From assembly GCF_000471905.2 (NCBI RefSeq), contig NW_006498435.1, positions 1,705,882 through 1,769,881 of the forward strand: a stretch of 64,000 nt of DNA. The letters run 5' to 3'. The position numbers were made by a program, and so were the translations under genes. Shown here one piece after another: positions 31,181-43,300 of this stretch. The notes beneath the pieces are model-generated. The model worked only from the letters and a program-made list of their open reading frames with translations. It made no database searches and was not told where the DNA came from. Positions within the stretch are counted from its first letter, which is position 1; each line of letters opens with the position of its first letter. This DNA is from Amborella trichopoda (lineage: Eukaryota; Streptophyta; Magnoliopsida; Amborellales; Amborellaceae).

Positions 31181-31839
31181 AGAAGAAGGAGAGAGAAATA
31201 TTTGGATCGTTACCTCTAAGCTTAAGGTCATATTTTTTTTCTTCTCTCTCTTTTCTTTTTCTCTCCTTTTTCTTTCCCTTCTTTTTTTCTCTCTCCTCTC
31301 TTTTGTCTGGCTCAGCAATACCCACTATTAAGCACGGCATGCCGTTTGCTTAAAGAACTTTCATTTTGCTATGGTCCCTCGAGTCCACCTTCTTTTTTCC
31401 TTTTTGGTAGCCCGTACATTTTGTTGTACCATTTTATAAATTATCATATGCTTTTGCAATCGTAGTATGATTATCACAATATATTGTGATTACCTGTATC
31501 GATTTTCGCTACATTGGTAGGTCATGTGAAACATTCTTAAGTCATTTCGCTTCTTTGCAAGGAGAATCAATAGAAATAAATGTTAACTCCATTGTAGAGT
31601 GTGAAATACATATTTGTTTAGTTGACCCTCTGATACCACTCTCCCAGCTAAAGTAAAAATTCATTCAAATGTTGATAGTGAATCTTAGACCTCCAAGTTT
31701 CAATTTTCATCACTATATCCTTCCAACTCCTCGGAATATATCTTAAAAATTGAGAGATTCCTTTCCAATGCTGTTGGCTTTCTTAAGGTGTGTTGGCCGT
31801 GTTAAGGCACACACCCCACTTAGGGCATCGAGTTGTCAT

Positions 31840-33480
31840 TCAAGTCAGAGTCAGGGAGCCTCTCTCGCCCTTGACCATTAGAGTCAAGTAAGTTCAACCC
31901 CGTCAGTGAGATGACACCATCAAACTTCTCATCCTACATCTCCTGTAGAACCAGCTCGACCACGAACTGTCCGTCCCAAAGTCAGTTCAAATGACCATTC
32001 TCAGGTCATGTATGACCATCACCAACCAATGCAGCCTCTTCAGGCTGCCTCGGTCCCATACCATTACTCAAAGGTGGCTTATTCAGCTCCTGTACTAACT
32101 CAATATCATACGAGTTAATCGTACCAGTCCGCTCCATATCTTCCAAAAAAACCATTAACCTCTACTTACATTGTTGCTTATGCCGGTTCCGTGTCAAGCT
32201 TCAACTACCCCGGCCGCTCCAACTACCCCGGCCTTCTACGCCTGTGTTGCCTCCTAACACTACTCCAGCCATCCTCACAATCTAAGCCTATTCCTAGTCT
32301 GGTGCAGCCCACATCAGCTGCATCTCTTGCACCCCAAATTGTGCCATTAGTTTCGTATAACCAATAGAGCCTTGATGTTAAGACCCTTGAGGTAGTTGAG
32401 CTTGCCCAACTAAGAACTGAACTATCTACATTCCAAGAGACCCTAGCTAAGATCAGAGTTCCAAATATACTTCCTCCAAGATCTTACATTAAGGACATTT
32501 TGGGGGATGTTGAACCCCTTCCTCCGAGTTTCGTTTTCTAAAATTTGAAAACAAGTTAAATGGGAAAGGTGATCCTGAAAATCACATCACAACTTACTTG
32601 TTGATTGTTTTAGCACTAAAAGAGAAACCGCACAGTCTCAAGGTCATTGTTCAGTACATTCTCTCTGGACAACCTTTAACGTGGTGCCGAGAATTGGTAT
32701 CAAAATACCAACAATAGGATCTCAATGAATTGTTTTGGTGCTTCATCAAACAACATCAAGGGACAAAACAACAACCAATGTCCCTCGTGGAGTCGGTTGC
32801 AAGCAAGCAAAACCTAGGCAAGTCTTTCCCCAACTTTGCCAATCGATTATGGGAATCTGCATCAAAGGTCATTGATGCCACACTTCCCGATACCTCTTAA
32901 ATGAGAATGTTCCTGGAGAACCCTCTACTAGAGTGCATGAATTTCTTCAGCCATGTGCTACGACCTATCTCATTTCAATAAATGATTGACCGAGTCACTT
33001 TCTATGAAAGGTCAAAGGTCATTGTCATTAGTGCGAAACAAGAGAATCTGACAGTGGCAGCACCATCACAAGTTAGACGAAAGTGCAATAACAATAACAA
33101 CAAAAAAACTAATGCTCATGCTCAACTAGGCCAAATTGTCAGGCCAAATTGTTAGGGGAGCTGGTAGGACCAATAACTTCAATAGTAATGTAAATAATGG
33201 AAATAAGAGACCCTTTCTACAAGTTAAGCTTCCACCACTATAGGAAACCCTCTCCACAATATTAACTACAATCCTACAAGCGAGACTCATTGTTCCTCTA
33301 GACCCCGTCGAACCCAATTACGTGGTTAAGGACAAGTCCAAGTGGTGTGGATAACATCAAAACTATACTCATATCACCGAAGAGTGTTATAACTTAAAGC
33401 TCACCATCAGGGAACTCCTAAATAAGGGTGCTATCAACCACACTCCTATGTACTGGTGGAACCATCTAACCACAAATGGA
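31840..33480 (+). pseudogene. Decayed Ty3/gypsy gag
   Basis: Plus-strand translation in shifting frames shows a Pro/Ser/Gln-rich N-terminal region, then ENHITTYLLIV and LSGQPLTWCRELV (gag core with the conserved Trp), FANRLWESASKVI, and a late H...HITEECYNLK...IRELLNKGA block resembling the Cys-His region of Tat-like gags. Many stops and frameshifts. No pol recognised downstream. Confidence 0.6.
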
Positions 33481-33499
33481 AACACTTGTCGATCTGCTC

Positions 33500-35020
33500 C
33501 TAGATAATGACAAGAAAGTTGAAAATGACCCCCTAAGGGGGTCGGACCTAGCAAAGTTGTCATCATGATGATCGAAGATAAGCCATCTAAGGGAGACTCT
33601 AAACTTCAAAACCGTGAAGACACCCAAGGGAATCCCTTGGTTTCCCCTAGGGATAAACTCCTTAAGAATAATGGAGATCTAGTTGTTAGAATCTATGTAT
33701 AAACATGATTTTGATCAACTGACACTATACTCCATCACATGATAATGAAGCTAAAAATCTAGACAATGCTAGACCAAATGTCATCATTGTGGCAAAAAAG
33801 TGTTGGAATTGTGGCCTTTCAAGAAATTGTGTACAATGCCTACACTGCTCAGAGTCACAACGGGAGTGACTAGGAACATGGTGGTTGTCGGATTCTTTGC
33901 ATACTGGGATCTGGATAAGCCAAAATAACATGTTTTGACTGTGGTGAGATATTTGGAACATATTGTGAACTGAGAGTTTTTAGGGTTTTCTTCCAAGTAG
34001 GGTCAATATGACTACATTCGTCTCATGTCGTGTGAGCCAGGGCTGGGGGATTAGTGGATCCCAATTTGTTTGATATATGAATTGTATGAGGCTTATGTGA
34101 GGATAACTGAGTTGTAAAAGGACATATGCCCAAAACCTTGACATATGTGGCTTGCTCACAGTATATGTACAAACAGTCGCATTTTGGGAAGCCATGCTAA
34201 TGAGGTAAGATCCACCTATTAGAATTGCGCACACGTGTTGAGAGAGGACCCCACATTCACAAGCGTGCATGTCTTTGAGGGGCATTTGTAATCCACGATA
34301 CACTTTGTAATCCATCTAACTATCGATTAGGTTTGATAGGTACACTCATGTCCGAACCGAAATCTATGACTCATGGGGGCTTGTTGGGTTGGTCTTAGAA
34401 ATTGGATTGGTATTTGGGTTTCGCCTAGTGGCGTACCATATAGCCCGACCTCCTGTTGAACCAATTCTTTCACACTTGATTTATGAGAAGTGCCAAACTT
34501 TGATTATTGTGTTTTGAGCCCATTTTGGATTGAATTCTCCTTTGTTTCACATGGTCCTATGCTCAGTCTTATATTATTTTTGAGATCTATATGAGAATGA
34601 GATATTTGTCATGTGGTGGTAATATTGTTGCAACCTGAGATTAGATTGAAACCATACCCTTCTAGTGCTATCTGTAGTGATTCATAATTGCGGTGTTCAC
34701 CCGGTGGGTTTTTAAGATCGGCTTCCCATTGGATACTTTAAGCTCGTGCACATTGTTACTTTAGCCTTTACTTTGTTGTATTTAATTTCATTTGAATAAA
34801 AACTATGCTCAAATTATAAGGGCATAGTTGTTGTTAAAGACTATTGTAAAATTTGATCTTATAGTTTGTAGTAAGTGAGGGTTTTCCTAAGGTGAAACGA
34901 AAGATTGTGTTAGTCTTTTGTAAAAAATTTATTTTATATACCTTGAGTAATTCCCTCGATGCTACTTCACTGAGATCTCAAAGACCTTCCATAATATATG
35001 GTCTTGCCTACAAATTATCT
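33500..35020. other. No recognisable gene
   Basis: Probably decayed internal retrotransposon DNA following the gag relic. I cannot assign any domain. Confidence 0.4.
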
Positions 35021-35025
35021 TGGGA

Positions 35026-35277
35026 TCAAGACCTTGAGTTGGTCGTGGGGCTCAATTCATCTCTAGGACAGGATTTGGCACAAGCTCTAAATGGTTGCAA
35101 GCATCCTCTTCTTGATGAATGGTATTTTCTAACGGTTGTAACCGCTGATTCATTCCAATAATCTCTACCCTCCATGAATTGATTTAGGCTCTTCATACTC
35201 TTTGCATATTGTTGTTTAACTGTTTTAATAATCTGTGACAATAGATCATTGTTGACAAGAGTAGGTTTTGGTGGCAT
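35026..35277 (-). pseudogene. Gag N-terminal fragment of a minus-strand gypsy element
   Basis: An 83-codon frame starting MPPKPT, shortly downstream of a primer-site-like sequence and an LTR-like boundary. Position and start resemble gypsy gag. No domain core remains. Confidence 0.4.
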
Positions 35278-35298
35278 TATGATAGTTGGAACTTGTGG

Positions 35299-35310
35299 GC
35301 TCTAAAACCA
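35299..35310 (-). promoter_or_regulatory. Degenerate tRNA-iMet primer binding site
   Basis: Minus strand reads TGGTTTTAGAGC, 10 of 12 bases as TGGTATCAGAGC, two bases after a CCCTGCATCA LTR-type end. Confidence 0.5.
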
Positions 35311-35312
35311 AT

Positions 35313-35900
35313 TGATGCAGGGAAAAGGGGGAAGAGAATAAACAAATAAAAATTAATGGAAAAATCAAACAAAAGATGAGAGATTATACCTCTATTAGGG
35401 TCTGGAAGAGAGTCCACCACAAAAAGATCTCATCACAAGATGCAAAATAAACTCTTCTTTTCTTACTCTATGATCTAATAGTTTCATATATATAAACGAA
35501 AACAAGCTTGAAACCTAACTTGTTTTTTAAGAAATCTAACTTAGTCTAAACATTCGTCTTTAAAAAATAAAAAGTTTAAATTTTACCCCTCAATTCTCTA
35601 TATGTAAAAAAGATATAAGTACCCCTATTGAAAACTAAAAACTAAAAACAATCCCAAACCTAAATTTTAATTTCCTAAAAGTAATAAAATAAAAATTTTA
35701 AATACCCTAATTACTTCAGGTTTCTATTTGGTTTTGACTAATTTCAAGCTAGCATGCCGACAGTGTATGAGAAGAAATCAATAAAATAAAAATTTTAAAT
35801 ACCCTAATTACTTCAGGTTTCTATTTGGTTTTGATTGATTTCAAGCTAGCATGTCGACAGTGTATGAGGAGAAACTAAAATGCTTGTTAAAGGGCTTGAA
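35313..35900 (-). repeat. LTR-like segment of the minus-strand element
   Basis: Begins TGATGCAGGG on plus, with a TATATATA box near 35487-35496 read on minus. It contains a 91-bp tandem duplication (about 35695-35785 and 35786-35876). The outer end is not defined. Confidence 0.45.
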
Positions 35901-36006
35901 TTGAGAAGCTCCGTGATGTGGTTCCAGAGAACCACTTATTGTGTGTAAGGTGAAAATAGATAAATTATTAGATTACTCTATAATAGCTACTAGATGATCA
36001 AATTTC

Positions 36007-36083
36007 AGTATGGTTTGGAGGCTAGCTCTCCTCAAACTTTATCAGTACGGTTTGGAGACTAGCTCTCCTCAAACTTTAACACG
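36007..36083 (+). repeat. 38-bp tandem duplication
   Basis: Two units with CAGTA(T/C)GGTTTGGAG(G/A)CTAGC. The open frame 36010-36342 across it has no recognisable domain. Confidence 0.75.
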
Positions 36084-36539
36084 TTGTCTCGCTCTTGTGC
36101 TCCAAAGCTTGCAATGTGAATTCGAAAGTACTCCTCCACAATGGTTCATTGAAATAGGGACTGATTGGCAAAGGAAGGATAAAGGAGAACTGATGATAGA
36201 GGTCATTCCATCTGCACAAATGCTGCGAAACTTGGCAATCAGAGCAACTACGGAATCAAAACTCTCTCGACTACCAACTCAGGATGATTCCACCCAATTG
36301 AGTGAGGGCAAGAGTGTGTATAACTCTCGTGACTCAACTTAACTGTATGGAGAGGAAGTTAGAGTGGTAATCTGAATGTTAAAACTCTTGAGACTGCTCT
36401 GAGAGGTATCAAATCGAGCATATGATGGATAGCGGGATACTGTCAGTATAGAAGAAGGAACGAAGAAAAATGAAGGGAAAAAAAAGGGTTACAAGAAGCT
36501 GAGGTTACATGTTGTCGCGGCTTCATATGAAATGACGAG

Positions 36540-37060
36540 TAATGTAGGAGAGAAGGAACGAGACTACAGATTTGTTGTGGTCACACTCAAAGTAAGGATG
36601 GAAAGAGGAAAAAAGGAGGTAATGACGGGACCTGTCACGCGGTAAAGGGGGGAAAGGGCAGTGAGAGAGAGATGGGGCCACAGGTTTGCTGCGGTTTTGA
36701 GTTACTATACGAGGCAAGGAAGAGAAGGGCGCTGACAGAGGGACGGGGTCACAGGTGCTGCAGCTTCGAAACTTATCACGTGGCAAAAGGGGGGAAAAGG
36801 TACTGAGAGAGAGAGAGACGGGGTCGCAGGTTTGCTGTGGCTCTGAGTTACTATGCTAGACAAAGGAAAAAAGGGCGCTGAGAGAGAGATGGGGTCGCAG
36901 GTGTTGCGGCTCCGAAACTTAACGTGCGGCAAAAGAGAGAACAATGCAAAGAGAGATGGGGTCACAAGTTTGTTGCTACTTTGAGTTACTGTGCGAAAGA
37001 AATGGTGTAGAGAGAGGAAGAAAGAGGAAACAAGAGAAAGAGATGAGAGAGGGTAGACTC
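36540..37060 (+). repeat. Tandem repeats with GA-rich spacers in an LTR remnant
   Basis: About 60-bp half-units alternate between GGGGTCGCAGGTTTGCTG and GGGGTCGCAGGTGTTGCGGC, separated by GAGAGAGA and AAGGGCGCTGA. Confidence 0.75.
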
Positions 37061-38870
37061 AAGGCATGACCTAGTTTGAACACGCCACCTTGGCCTCTTT
37101 GTTTGCACATGAGAAAGATAATGGTTAGCCGTGAGTCAAGGTTGGTGCAATGGACCACAAGGTAGGCTAAGGTGTATGGGATAGGCTACTTTCTCTTTCT
37201 AAACGTTTTCTCTCTCCTCACCACTGGGTCCAAGAGTTAGAAGTAAAGCTAAGTAAATGCAAGCCAATGCCTCAATGTCATTAACGAATGATCCAACCCT
37301 TTTACAATTGACCTCAGCTTGTTTATATAGAGCAACCTCCAAACATGAGTGGAACGCTCAAAACTAAGCTAAATTGCTGAAAATTACACATTAAATTAAT
37401 TAAAACGAAACCCCATTTTTGGACATAATGACCAAAATACCCCTTAAATCTTTTGGGTTATTGATGAAACCATCTCTCCTTGAGGGCCTCTCACCATTGC
37501 TAGACTTTGAGAGCACTTTCAGACTCTTGTGGCAATGGTTCGGATGATCCATTGTTATAGAATTGATGCTTGATCCGTTCTGAACATTTTGATGTCCTTT
37601 AATCGTTTTGAAATGGGCTTTTCCCGAAAGATAAAAATCCGGCCAAATTCATAGCCTTTGATCGCTAGATGTTCTGAATCCCCTTTTTTATCTTGATTTG
37701 AAGAGGACATTCTCATGATCATTTTGCTCTAAGTTTTTTCAAATTTGATCTTCATTTGAGCTGATTCCAAATTTGGGAAGTGGCTAGAAAATGGGATTCA
37801 GAGGACCGAGAAACTCTTGCCATCTTCAACCTTGAATTTCTTGCTATTCGACCTTCAGTTGAATGCATATATTATATTAAACTGTACCCCTTCGTGAAGC
37901 AGTCACAATGAATCCGTATTTACATCGATCTGATACTCAGATCTCGAGTTAGGACTTCTCGAAATAGAATATGTCTTCTTTCAAAATTCTGATTTTCATA
38001 CTTTTGGGCTCACCTTCTCTCTAGAAGTTCTCTCGTCTCAGGCCATGCCATGACGCTTGTCATATGTCAGAATGACCAAGCTGTCGAGGTCTAGTTCGTG
38101 ACAGAATTTGAGCTTGTTCTGACTCTAAACGAGCGAGCTATGAGTACTTAAAAATCGTCTCGAGGGGTGAAAACACATTTTCTAGAAATAACAACTGGTT
38201 CACTGGGGCCACACCGTAATAATATGAAACCTACCCGTTTATTGTAATTTGGGCCCAGAATGGTTTTAGAAGGTCAGATTGAGATCAAATTTAGTCATTG
38301 GGGATTTTTCGACACTCCAGATATGATGGCATTGTTATGGTATTGTTTTGAAGCCCCAAAAATGGGGCTGCAGTTATAAGGTTTTTAACATGATAAGAGC
38401 TGGATTTGAGAATTAAGTTTTGTCTTGATTATGTCAAATCTCATCGGAATGTAATGAAACTTTGTGAGCATCCTTCGAGAATCCCAAACTACCATTTTCA
38501 TGTTTTTTTAAGCCATTCAAGTGCTCATTTCAAGGTTGTCCACTTTTATGCTTATTTTGTAGTGTTTCTGTGGTTTGATAGTGTCTTGGGTACTGGTAGG
38601 ACCAAGTTGTTATTGGCTCTCTCCTTATACGACTTTGGAATAAAATGACATATAACAACTTGCCCGGCCGAACGTCGTTCTTCGAGAGAAGTGAGAAATA
38701 TAGCATTCAGAACAAAATTTATTGTCGAAGTTCATCTTTCGAATCCTTCGTAAGACATTTTTATTGCCTCTCAACACATTTTTTTTCTCGATCACCGACA
38801 TCATTACAACCCTTAAGGAGGAGATCATGCCAAGCTTCTTCCTAGAGGGGTGACCGATGTAGATTCCAGT
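37060..38870 (-). repeat. LTR remnant of the outer Tat-like element
   Basis: Related to 39368-41117 and 49555-51542: a TTATATAG box at about 37322-37330 read on minus, a GACCAAAATACCCC region, then AAAATGACAT and AACAACTTGCCC at its right end as in the inner element. Left end undefined. Confidence 0.55.
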
Positions 38871-38979
38871 AATTGGGGGCCTTACTTAAGGGATTCCTTC
38901 CCATAGCCACTGGAATCTGTTTTTTGAGAGGGTATGCTGATAGGGTGCCTTGTGGAAGGGCTTACCTTTCCGTCTCAAC

Positions 38980-39367
38980 AACAGCTCTTAATAGACCAAC
39001 TAGTGGATTCCCTTGGTGGGTGCTTTGCTCCAATCTAGTGGATGGGGAAGGGATGGTCTGGATTACACTTAGTACCTTCCAATCTTCTTTGGCTCTGAGT
39101 GGGTGCCTTATATAAGGGCGTTACCCCACATCATTGACTTTATTTGTGATAGTTGAGTCCTTCGTGGACTAGATCCTAGTGTTGTAGGAATTTCATTTTG
39201 GCTCAAAGGCCAGTTAGTGGGTGCCATTGGTGGCTGTTTGGTCTCAATCTAGTTGGTGGGGAAGGGCTGGCCTAGATTGCACCTAATACCTTCCAATCTT
39301 CTTTGACTTTGAGTGGGTGCCTTGTTTAAGGGAGTTACCCCGCATTAATGGCTTTATTTGTGATTGT
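38980..39367 (+). repeat. About 215-bp tandem repeats of the outer element (left part)
   Basis: Two partial units (TGGGGAAGGG at 39043 and 39256, 213 bp apart). The same unit continues at 51554 and 51771 on the far side of the inner element. Confidence 0.75.
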
Positions 39368-41117
39368 TGTAGGGGACCCTAGTTTCCCTTCAGACGGGGA
39401 GGCGAAAACCCTCTCTCGAATAACCACGGAGGTCCGACGAGTGACGCACATGTGGGGCCTCGTGCTAGTGAATAAGAGATAGACAGTGAGAGAGATTTTT
39501 ACGAATGGTGCACGAACACCCGAGCGGAAGGCCCTGTTAGAGCAATTATGTAACCCTCCGGCTGTATGTCAGCGTGGTTTGGATGGGAGCCCTCTTCAAG
39601 CATACAACCTCTATCCTCTCCCTCTCGTTGTGCTTTTGGGGAGGGATCCGAATGTCCCTCCTCCTTGCCCCGCCTCCTGTTTTAGAGGGGACCTGCTGGC
39701 TGCTAAAGGGATCACGAAGAAATACGAACCAACAAAAAGGATCTAGCCTTGATTCTTCCCAGCCTTTAGGGGTAATGGAACTTGAGAGGGGATCGTGAAG
39801 GTTTTTTCCCCCAAAAGGAAGCTGCTTTTTACAAGTGAGTTAAGCTTGCTTATATAGAGGATTCACCAAATAGGGGTGAAGGCTCAAAATTCAAGCTTAA
39901 TTACAATTAATAAAATTTAAAACAAATCCAAAAATTTAAGCGCAAATGATAAAAATGTCCCTGTGATCTTTGCCCAAATGACAACACCATCCTTGCATGC
40001 AGGCTACTCTGCCATGGGGAGGCCTTAAAAGTTGGTTGTACAACTTGTGGCAATTTTTTAACTGTTTCAGCAACATATCTTCGTTCTTTTCTCGATTGTG
40101 AGCATTTTGATGCTCTCCAATCGTGTTATGGTGGCCTTTTTCCCTAGGGTGAAAGTGCGGTCATTTTTTTGAACTTTGTTTTCTAATGCATCTTTGAGCT
40201 GCATCGTTTGGGCGCCTTGCTCTGCTTGAAAGTAAGAGAGGAGGCTGCTGTAGTCGTTTTGTGCCAAGTTTGGGCTGATTTGGATTTGATTTGTACAGTT
40301 TCCTAATTTTGAAGGTTGCCAGAGAAAGGGATTCCGGCAACCTGCTGGATATGCTTGTTGCCAGAGAAAGGGATTTTGGAAACCTGCTGGATATGCTGGT
40401 TTGGTGACCTAAGAACTTGAATTCATCGAACCATGAAATGAATTCAAGAGTTATCCCAGAATGTAGCTCTTCGTGAGGGGCTTCTACTGAACTCCTCCTC
40501 ATGTTAATCCATGACTTGGATGTTGAGCTACACTTCGAGAATTCAGAGCTTGTTGAACCATTTTTTTTTTTGGTTTCCCCAGCCACCTTCCTTTTCAGAG
40601 TAATAGATGTTCTCAGTCATACCACAGTGTGCCCCATAGGTCAACATGACGGGGTTGGTGTGATCTAAAACATGTCAATATTTGAGCTTTGTCTGGTTTT
40701 GGAGGAAGGCGTCGTGGGTTGGGGAAGTCATTGCTGTAAAACATCGTAGTAGGCCCAATTTCTCGGACTAGTTTGGTGAAGCTGCACCGCACTTTGGTAA
40801 AGCCCATAAGTTGAGAGGTCGCATGAGCGTAGACCCCCTAGGGAGGTCCGATTGAGCCCAAATTTGGTCATCGGGGGTTTTTCAACATTCTGAGCGCAAT
40901 GGCGGTGGTCTGGTCCACTATTGCAGCCACTGACATAGGGCTACTATGAAAGATCCTTATTTGGTGCGAAGGAACCGCACCCAGGTCACCAGGTTGGAGG
41001 CTTTATTTTCGGCACAATCTTGGTTCGCAGGTGTCTCGTGCACTGGCGAGACCAGACTGTCGCCAACTCTCTCCTTATTCACATGAGCTCTTGAAAGTAC
41101 GTAAAAAATGACGTACA
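39368..41117 (-). repeat. 3' LTR of the nested element
   Basis: Starts TGTAGGGG on plus and aligns with 49555-51542 until AAAAAATGACG. TATA (TTATATAGAG) at about 39849-39858 read on minus. It lacks about 250 bp present in the other LTR (around 49930-50180). Confidence 0.75.
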
Positions 41118-41580
41118 ACAACTTGCCCTGACGAATGTTGCGCTTCGAGAGAAGCGAGAAGTGCAACATTTGGAAAAATTTAACGCCGTAGCTCCTCTGA
41201 TGAATCCTCGCCAAGACATGTTTATTGTCTCTCGATTAATATTCTTTTTTTTTTTATCACCAGTACAGCAAAATCATCAAGGGGTAGACCTTGCTGAGCT
41301 TTTCTCTTGACCGGGGGGTGACCAAAGTGGCTTTTAGTGGTCCTGTGCCTTGTTGAGGGGCTTTCTCCAAGTCCCGCCAAAATCGATTGTTTTTTTTGGG
41401 AGATCACGCTGATATTCTACCATCGGCGGGCTTACGGCTTCTCAACATGAACTCTTGGTTTTTTAGCTAGTGGGGGCCCTTCTTATGGGCTTTATCCCAT
41501 TCTGGTTAGGAGGCCCTGACGATCCAATTGGAGGGGGCCCTTGTGAGCTTTATCCCTATCCAAATAGACATGCCAGGAGC
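41118..41580. other. Internal sequence next to the 3' LTR
   Basis: Shares AACAACTTGCCC, the CGAGAGAAG(C/T)GAGAA block and a TTTATTG(T/C)CTCTC block with 38650-38790 of the outer element. No coding potential recognised. Confidence 0.5.
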
Positions 41581-41584
41581 AAAC

Positions 41585-42005
41585 AAGGTACCTCTTGGGT
41601 TATGTCCTACAAGTCCAATTGGGGGTCTCTCGAATTACCCTGACATGAAAGGAGGATGGCCTTCGAGGCGGTCCCGTTTTAGGGGACTTCACCCTAGATG
41701 CTTGAAGATTTTTGGCGAAAGAAAAGGCATGCAAGGTTCCTCTTTGGCTTATGTCCAACAAGTTCAGTTGGGAGTCTCCCGAATTACCAAGACTTGATAG
41801 GAGGATGGCCTCTGAAGCGGTCCCAATTTATGGGACTTCACCCTAGATGCTGGAGTTTGATGAGAAGAACAATAGGCAAGGTACCTCTTTGGCCTACGTC
41901 CTAGTAGTCCAGTTGGGGGTCTCTCAAATGACCTAGACTCGATAGGAGGATGGCCTTTGAAGCGGTCTTATTTTAGGGGACTTCACCCTGGCTGCAAGAG
42001 CTTGA
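41585..42005 (+). repeat. About 145-bp tandem repeats (three units)
   Basis: Units contain GGTACCTCTT, GTCCA(A/G)TTGGG, GGAGGATGGCCT and GGGACTTCACCCT. Confidence 0.8.
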
Positions 42006-42039
42006 TGGAAGAGAAGAGGAGGAGAGGATTTTTTTTTGT

Positions 42040-42480
42040 GTTTTGGCGGCACTAAGGTCAGGGATAAAAGGGTGGTACTGGGGCATTAAGGCTTTGGTGC
42101 CGAAAATAAGGAGGTGCACTAAGGCCAGAGATAAAACGGTGGCACCAGGGCACTAAGGCTTTGGTGCAAAAAATAAGGAAGCACTAAGGTCCGAGATAAA
42201 AACAGGTGGCACTGGGGCCAGAAACGTTTTGAAGGCACTGGGGCCGGATTTTTTTTTGGATAGCATTGGGGCCCTTTTTTAGGATGGCATTGGGGCCGGA
42301 GTGGTTTTTGGGAAGGCATTGAGGCCGGAGTTTTTTTTTTTTGGAAGGCACTAGGGTCAGTTTTTTGGAAGGCACTGGGGCCGGAGTTTTTTTGGAAGGC
42401 ACTAGGGTTAGAGGTTTTTTTTTTTTGGAAGGCACTGGGGCCGGAGTTTTTTTTTTTTGGAAGGCACTGGGGCCAGCAGA
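42040..42480 (+). repeat. Minisatellite, GGAAGGCACTGGGGCCGG-type
   Basis: Two to three longer units (about 75 bp, CACTAAGGCTTTGGTGC) followed by about nine short units of GGAAGGCACT(G/A)GGG plus a T-run of variable length. Confidence 0.85.
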
Positions 42481-42489
42481 GTGGTTTTC

Positions 42490-42790
42490 ACCATATGCTT
42501 TACTAGGGCATTTTTACCCATCACTTCGAGGCCACATCCACCCGTTAATTTCTGCTCTTACTCATGGCTCCCTTATGTGTTTTCGCCATGCCGGGATTTT
42601 TTTTTTTAGGACTCTTTTACTCATGGCTTCGTGGCCATACCCGCCTGCAGTTTTACTTATGGTGCCCTCTGCTGGTTTTCACCATGCCCCTATTTTTTTT
42701 GTTGGGCGATTTTACCCATAGCCCCTCTTTGGCTATGTCCACCTGAAGCTCTTTAACTTTTACTCATGATGGTTGTCATCACACCCTGCT
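42490..42790 (+). repeat. TTTTACTCATGG-type tandem repeats (inner element)
   Basis: Units with TTTTACTCATGG(C/T) followed by GGTTTTCACCATGCC. The same repeat occurs at 51960-52330 and inverted at 57340-57610. Confidence 0.75.
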
Positions 42791-43029
42791 TCTTTATCTT
42801 TCTCTTTTACTTTGAGGGGGAGGAGGGCGTAATGAGCCTTGGCAGAGGAGTCTGGAGAGTCTTGAGGCTGTGGCCAGGCCCTGGGTCGATTGTAGCGGCT
42901 GGTGGCCAACGCATGGGATCTTCTCTTCTCTTTTGGGGTATTTCCCTAAAGAGTAGCTTTATTGTGACTCAGGCAGTTTGTTGCCACGTGGGGTCGATGA
43001 TGGAGGTGTCCGCGGGAGGTGTTGGTTGA

Positions 43030-43300
43030 TGTTCATGGTGGTGGGATGTTAGAAGTACCCACAAGGAGGTGGAATGATGGAGGCACCCGCAGGGGGTGGT
43101 GTGAAGAAGGTACCTATGGGGGGTGGTGTGAAGAGGGCACCCGCGGGTGGTGGTGTGATGGAGGCACCCACGGGGGCTGGTCGGAAGAAGGTACCCACGG
43201 GGGGTGGTGTGAAGAAGGTACCTGTGGTGGGTGGAATGATAGAGGCACCCACGGGGGGTGGAATGATGGAGGTACTCGCGGGGGGGAGGGTGGAATGATG
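43030..43300 (+). repeat. 30-bp minisatellite (about nine units)
   Basis: Alternating GGTGGTGTGAAGAAGGTACC and GGTGGAATGATGGAGGCACC units. Period 30 keeps several frames open on both strands, which explains long Gly/Pro-rich shadow ORFs. Confidence 0.9.

Noticed and set aside
31610..31650. Reverse-complement tRNA-iMet primer-site match (CTCTGATACCA)
   Set aside because: Wrong strand for the plus-strand gag that follows, with no LTR end next to it; likely chance.
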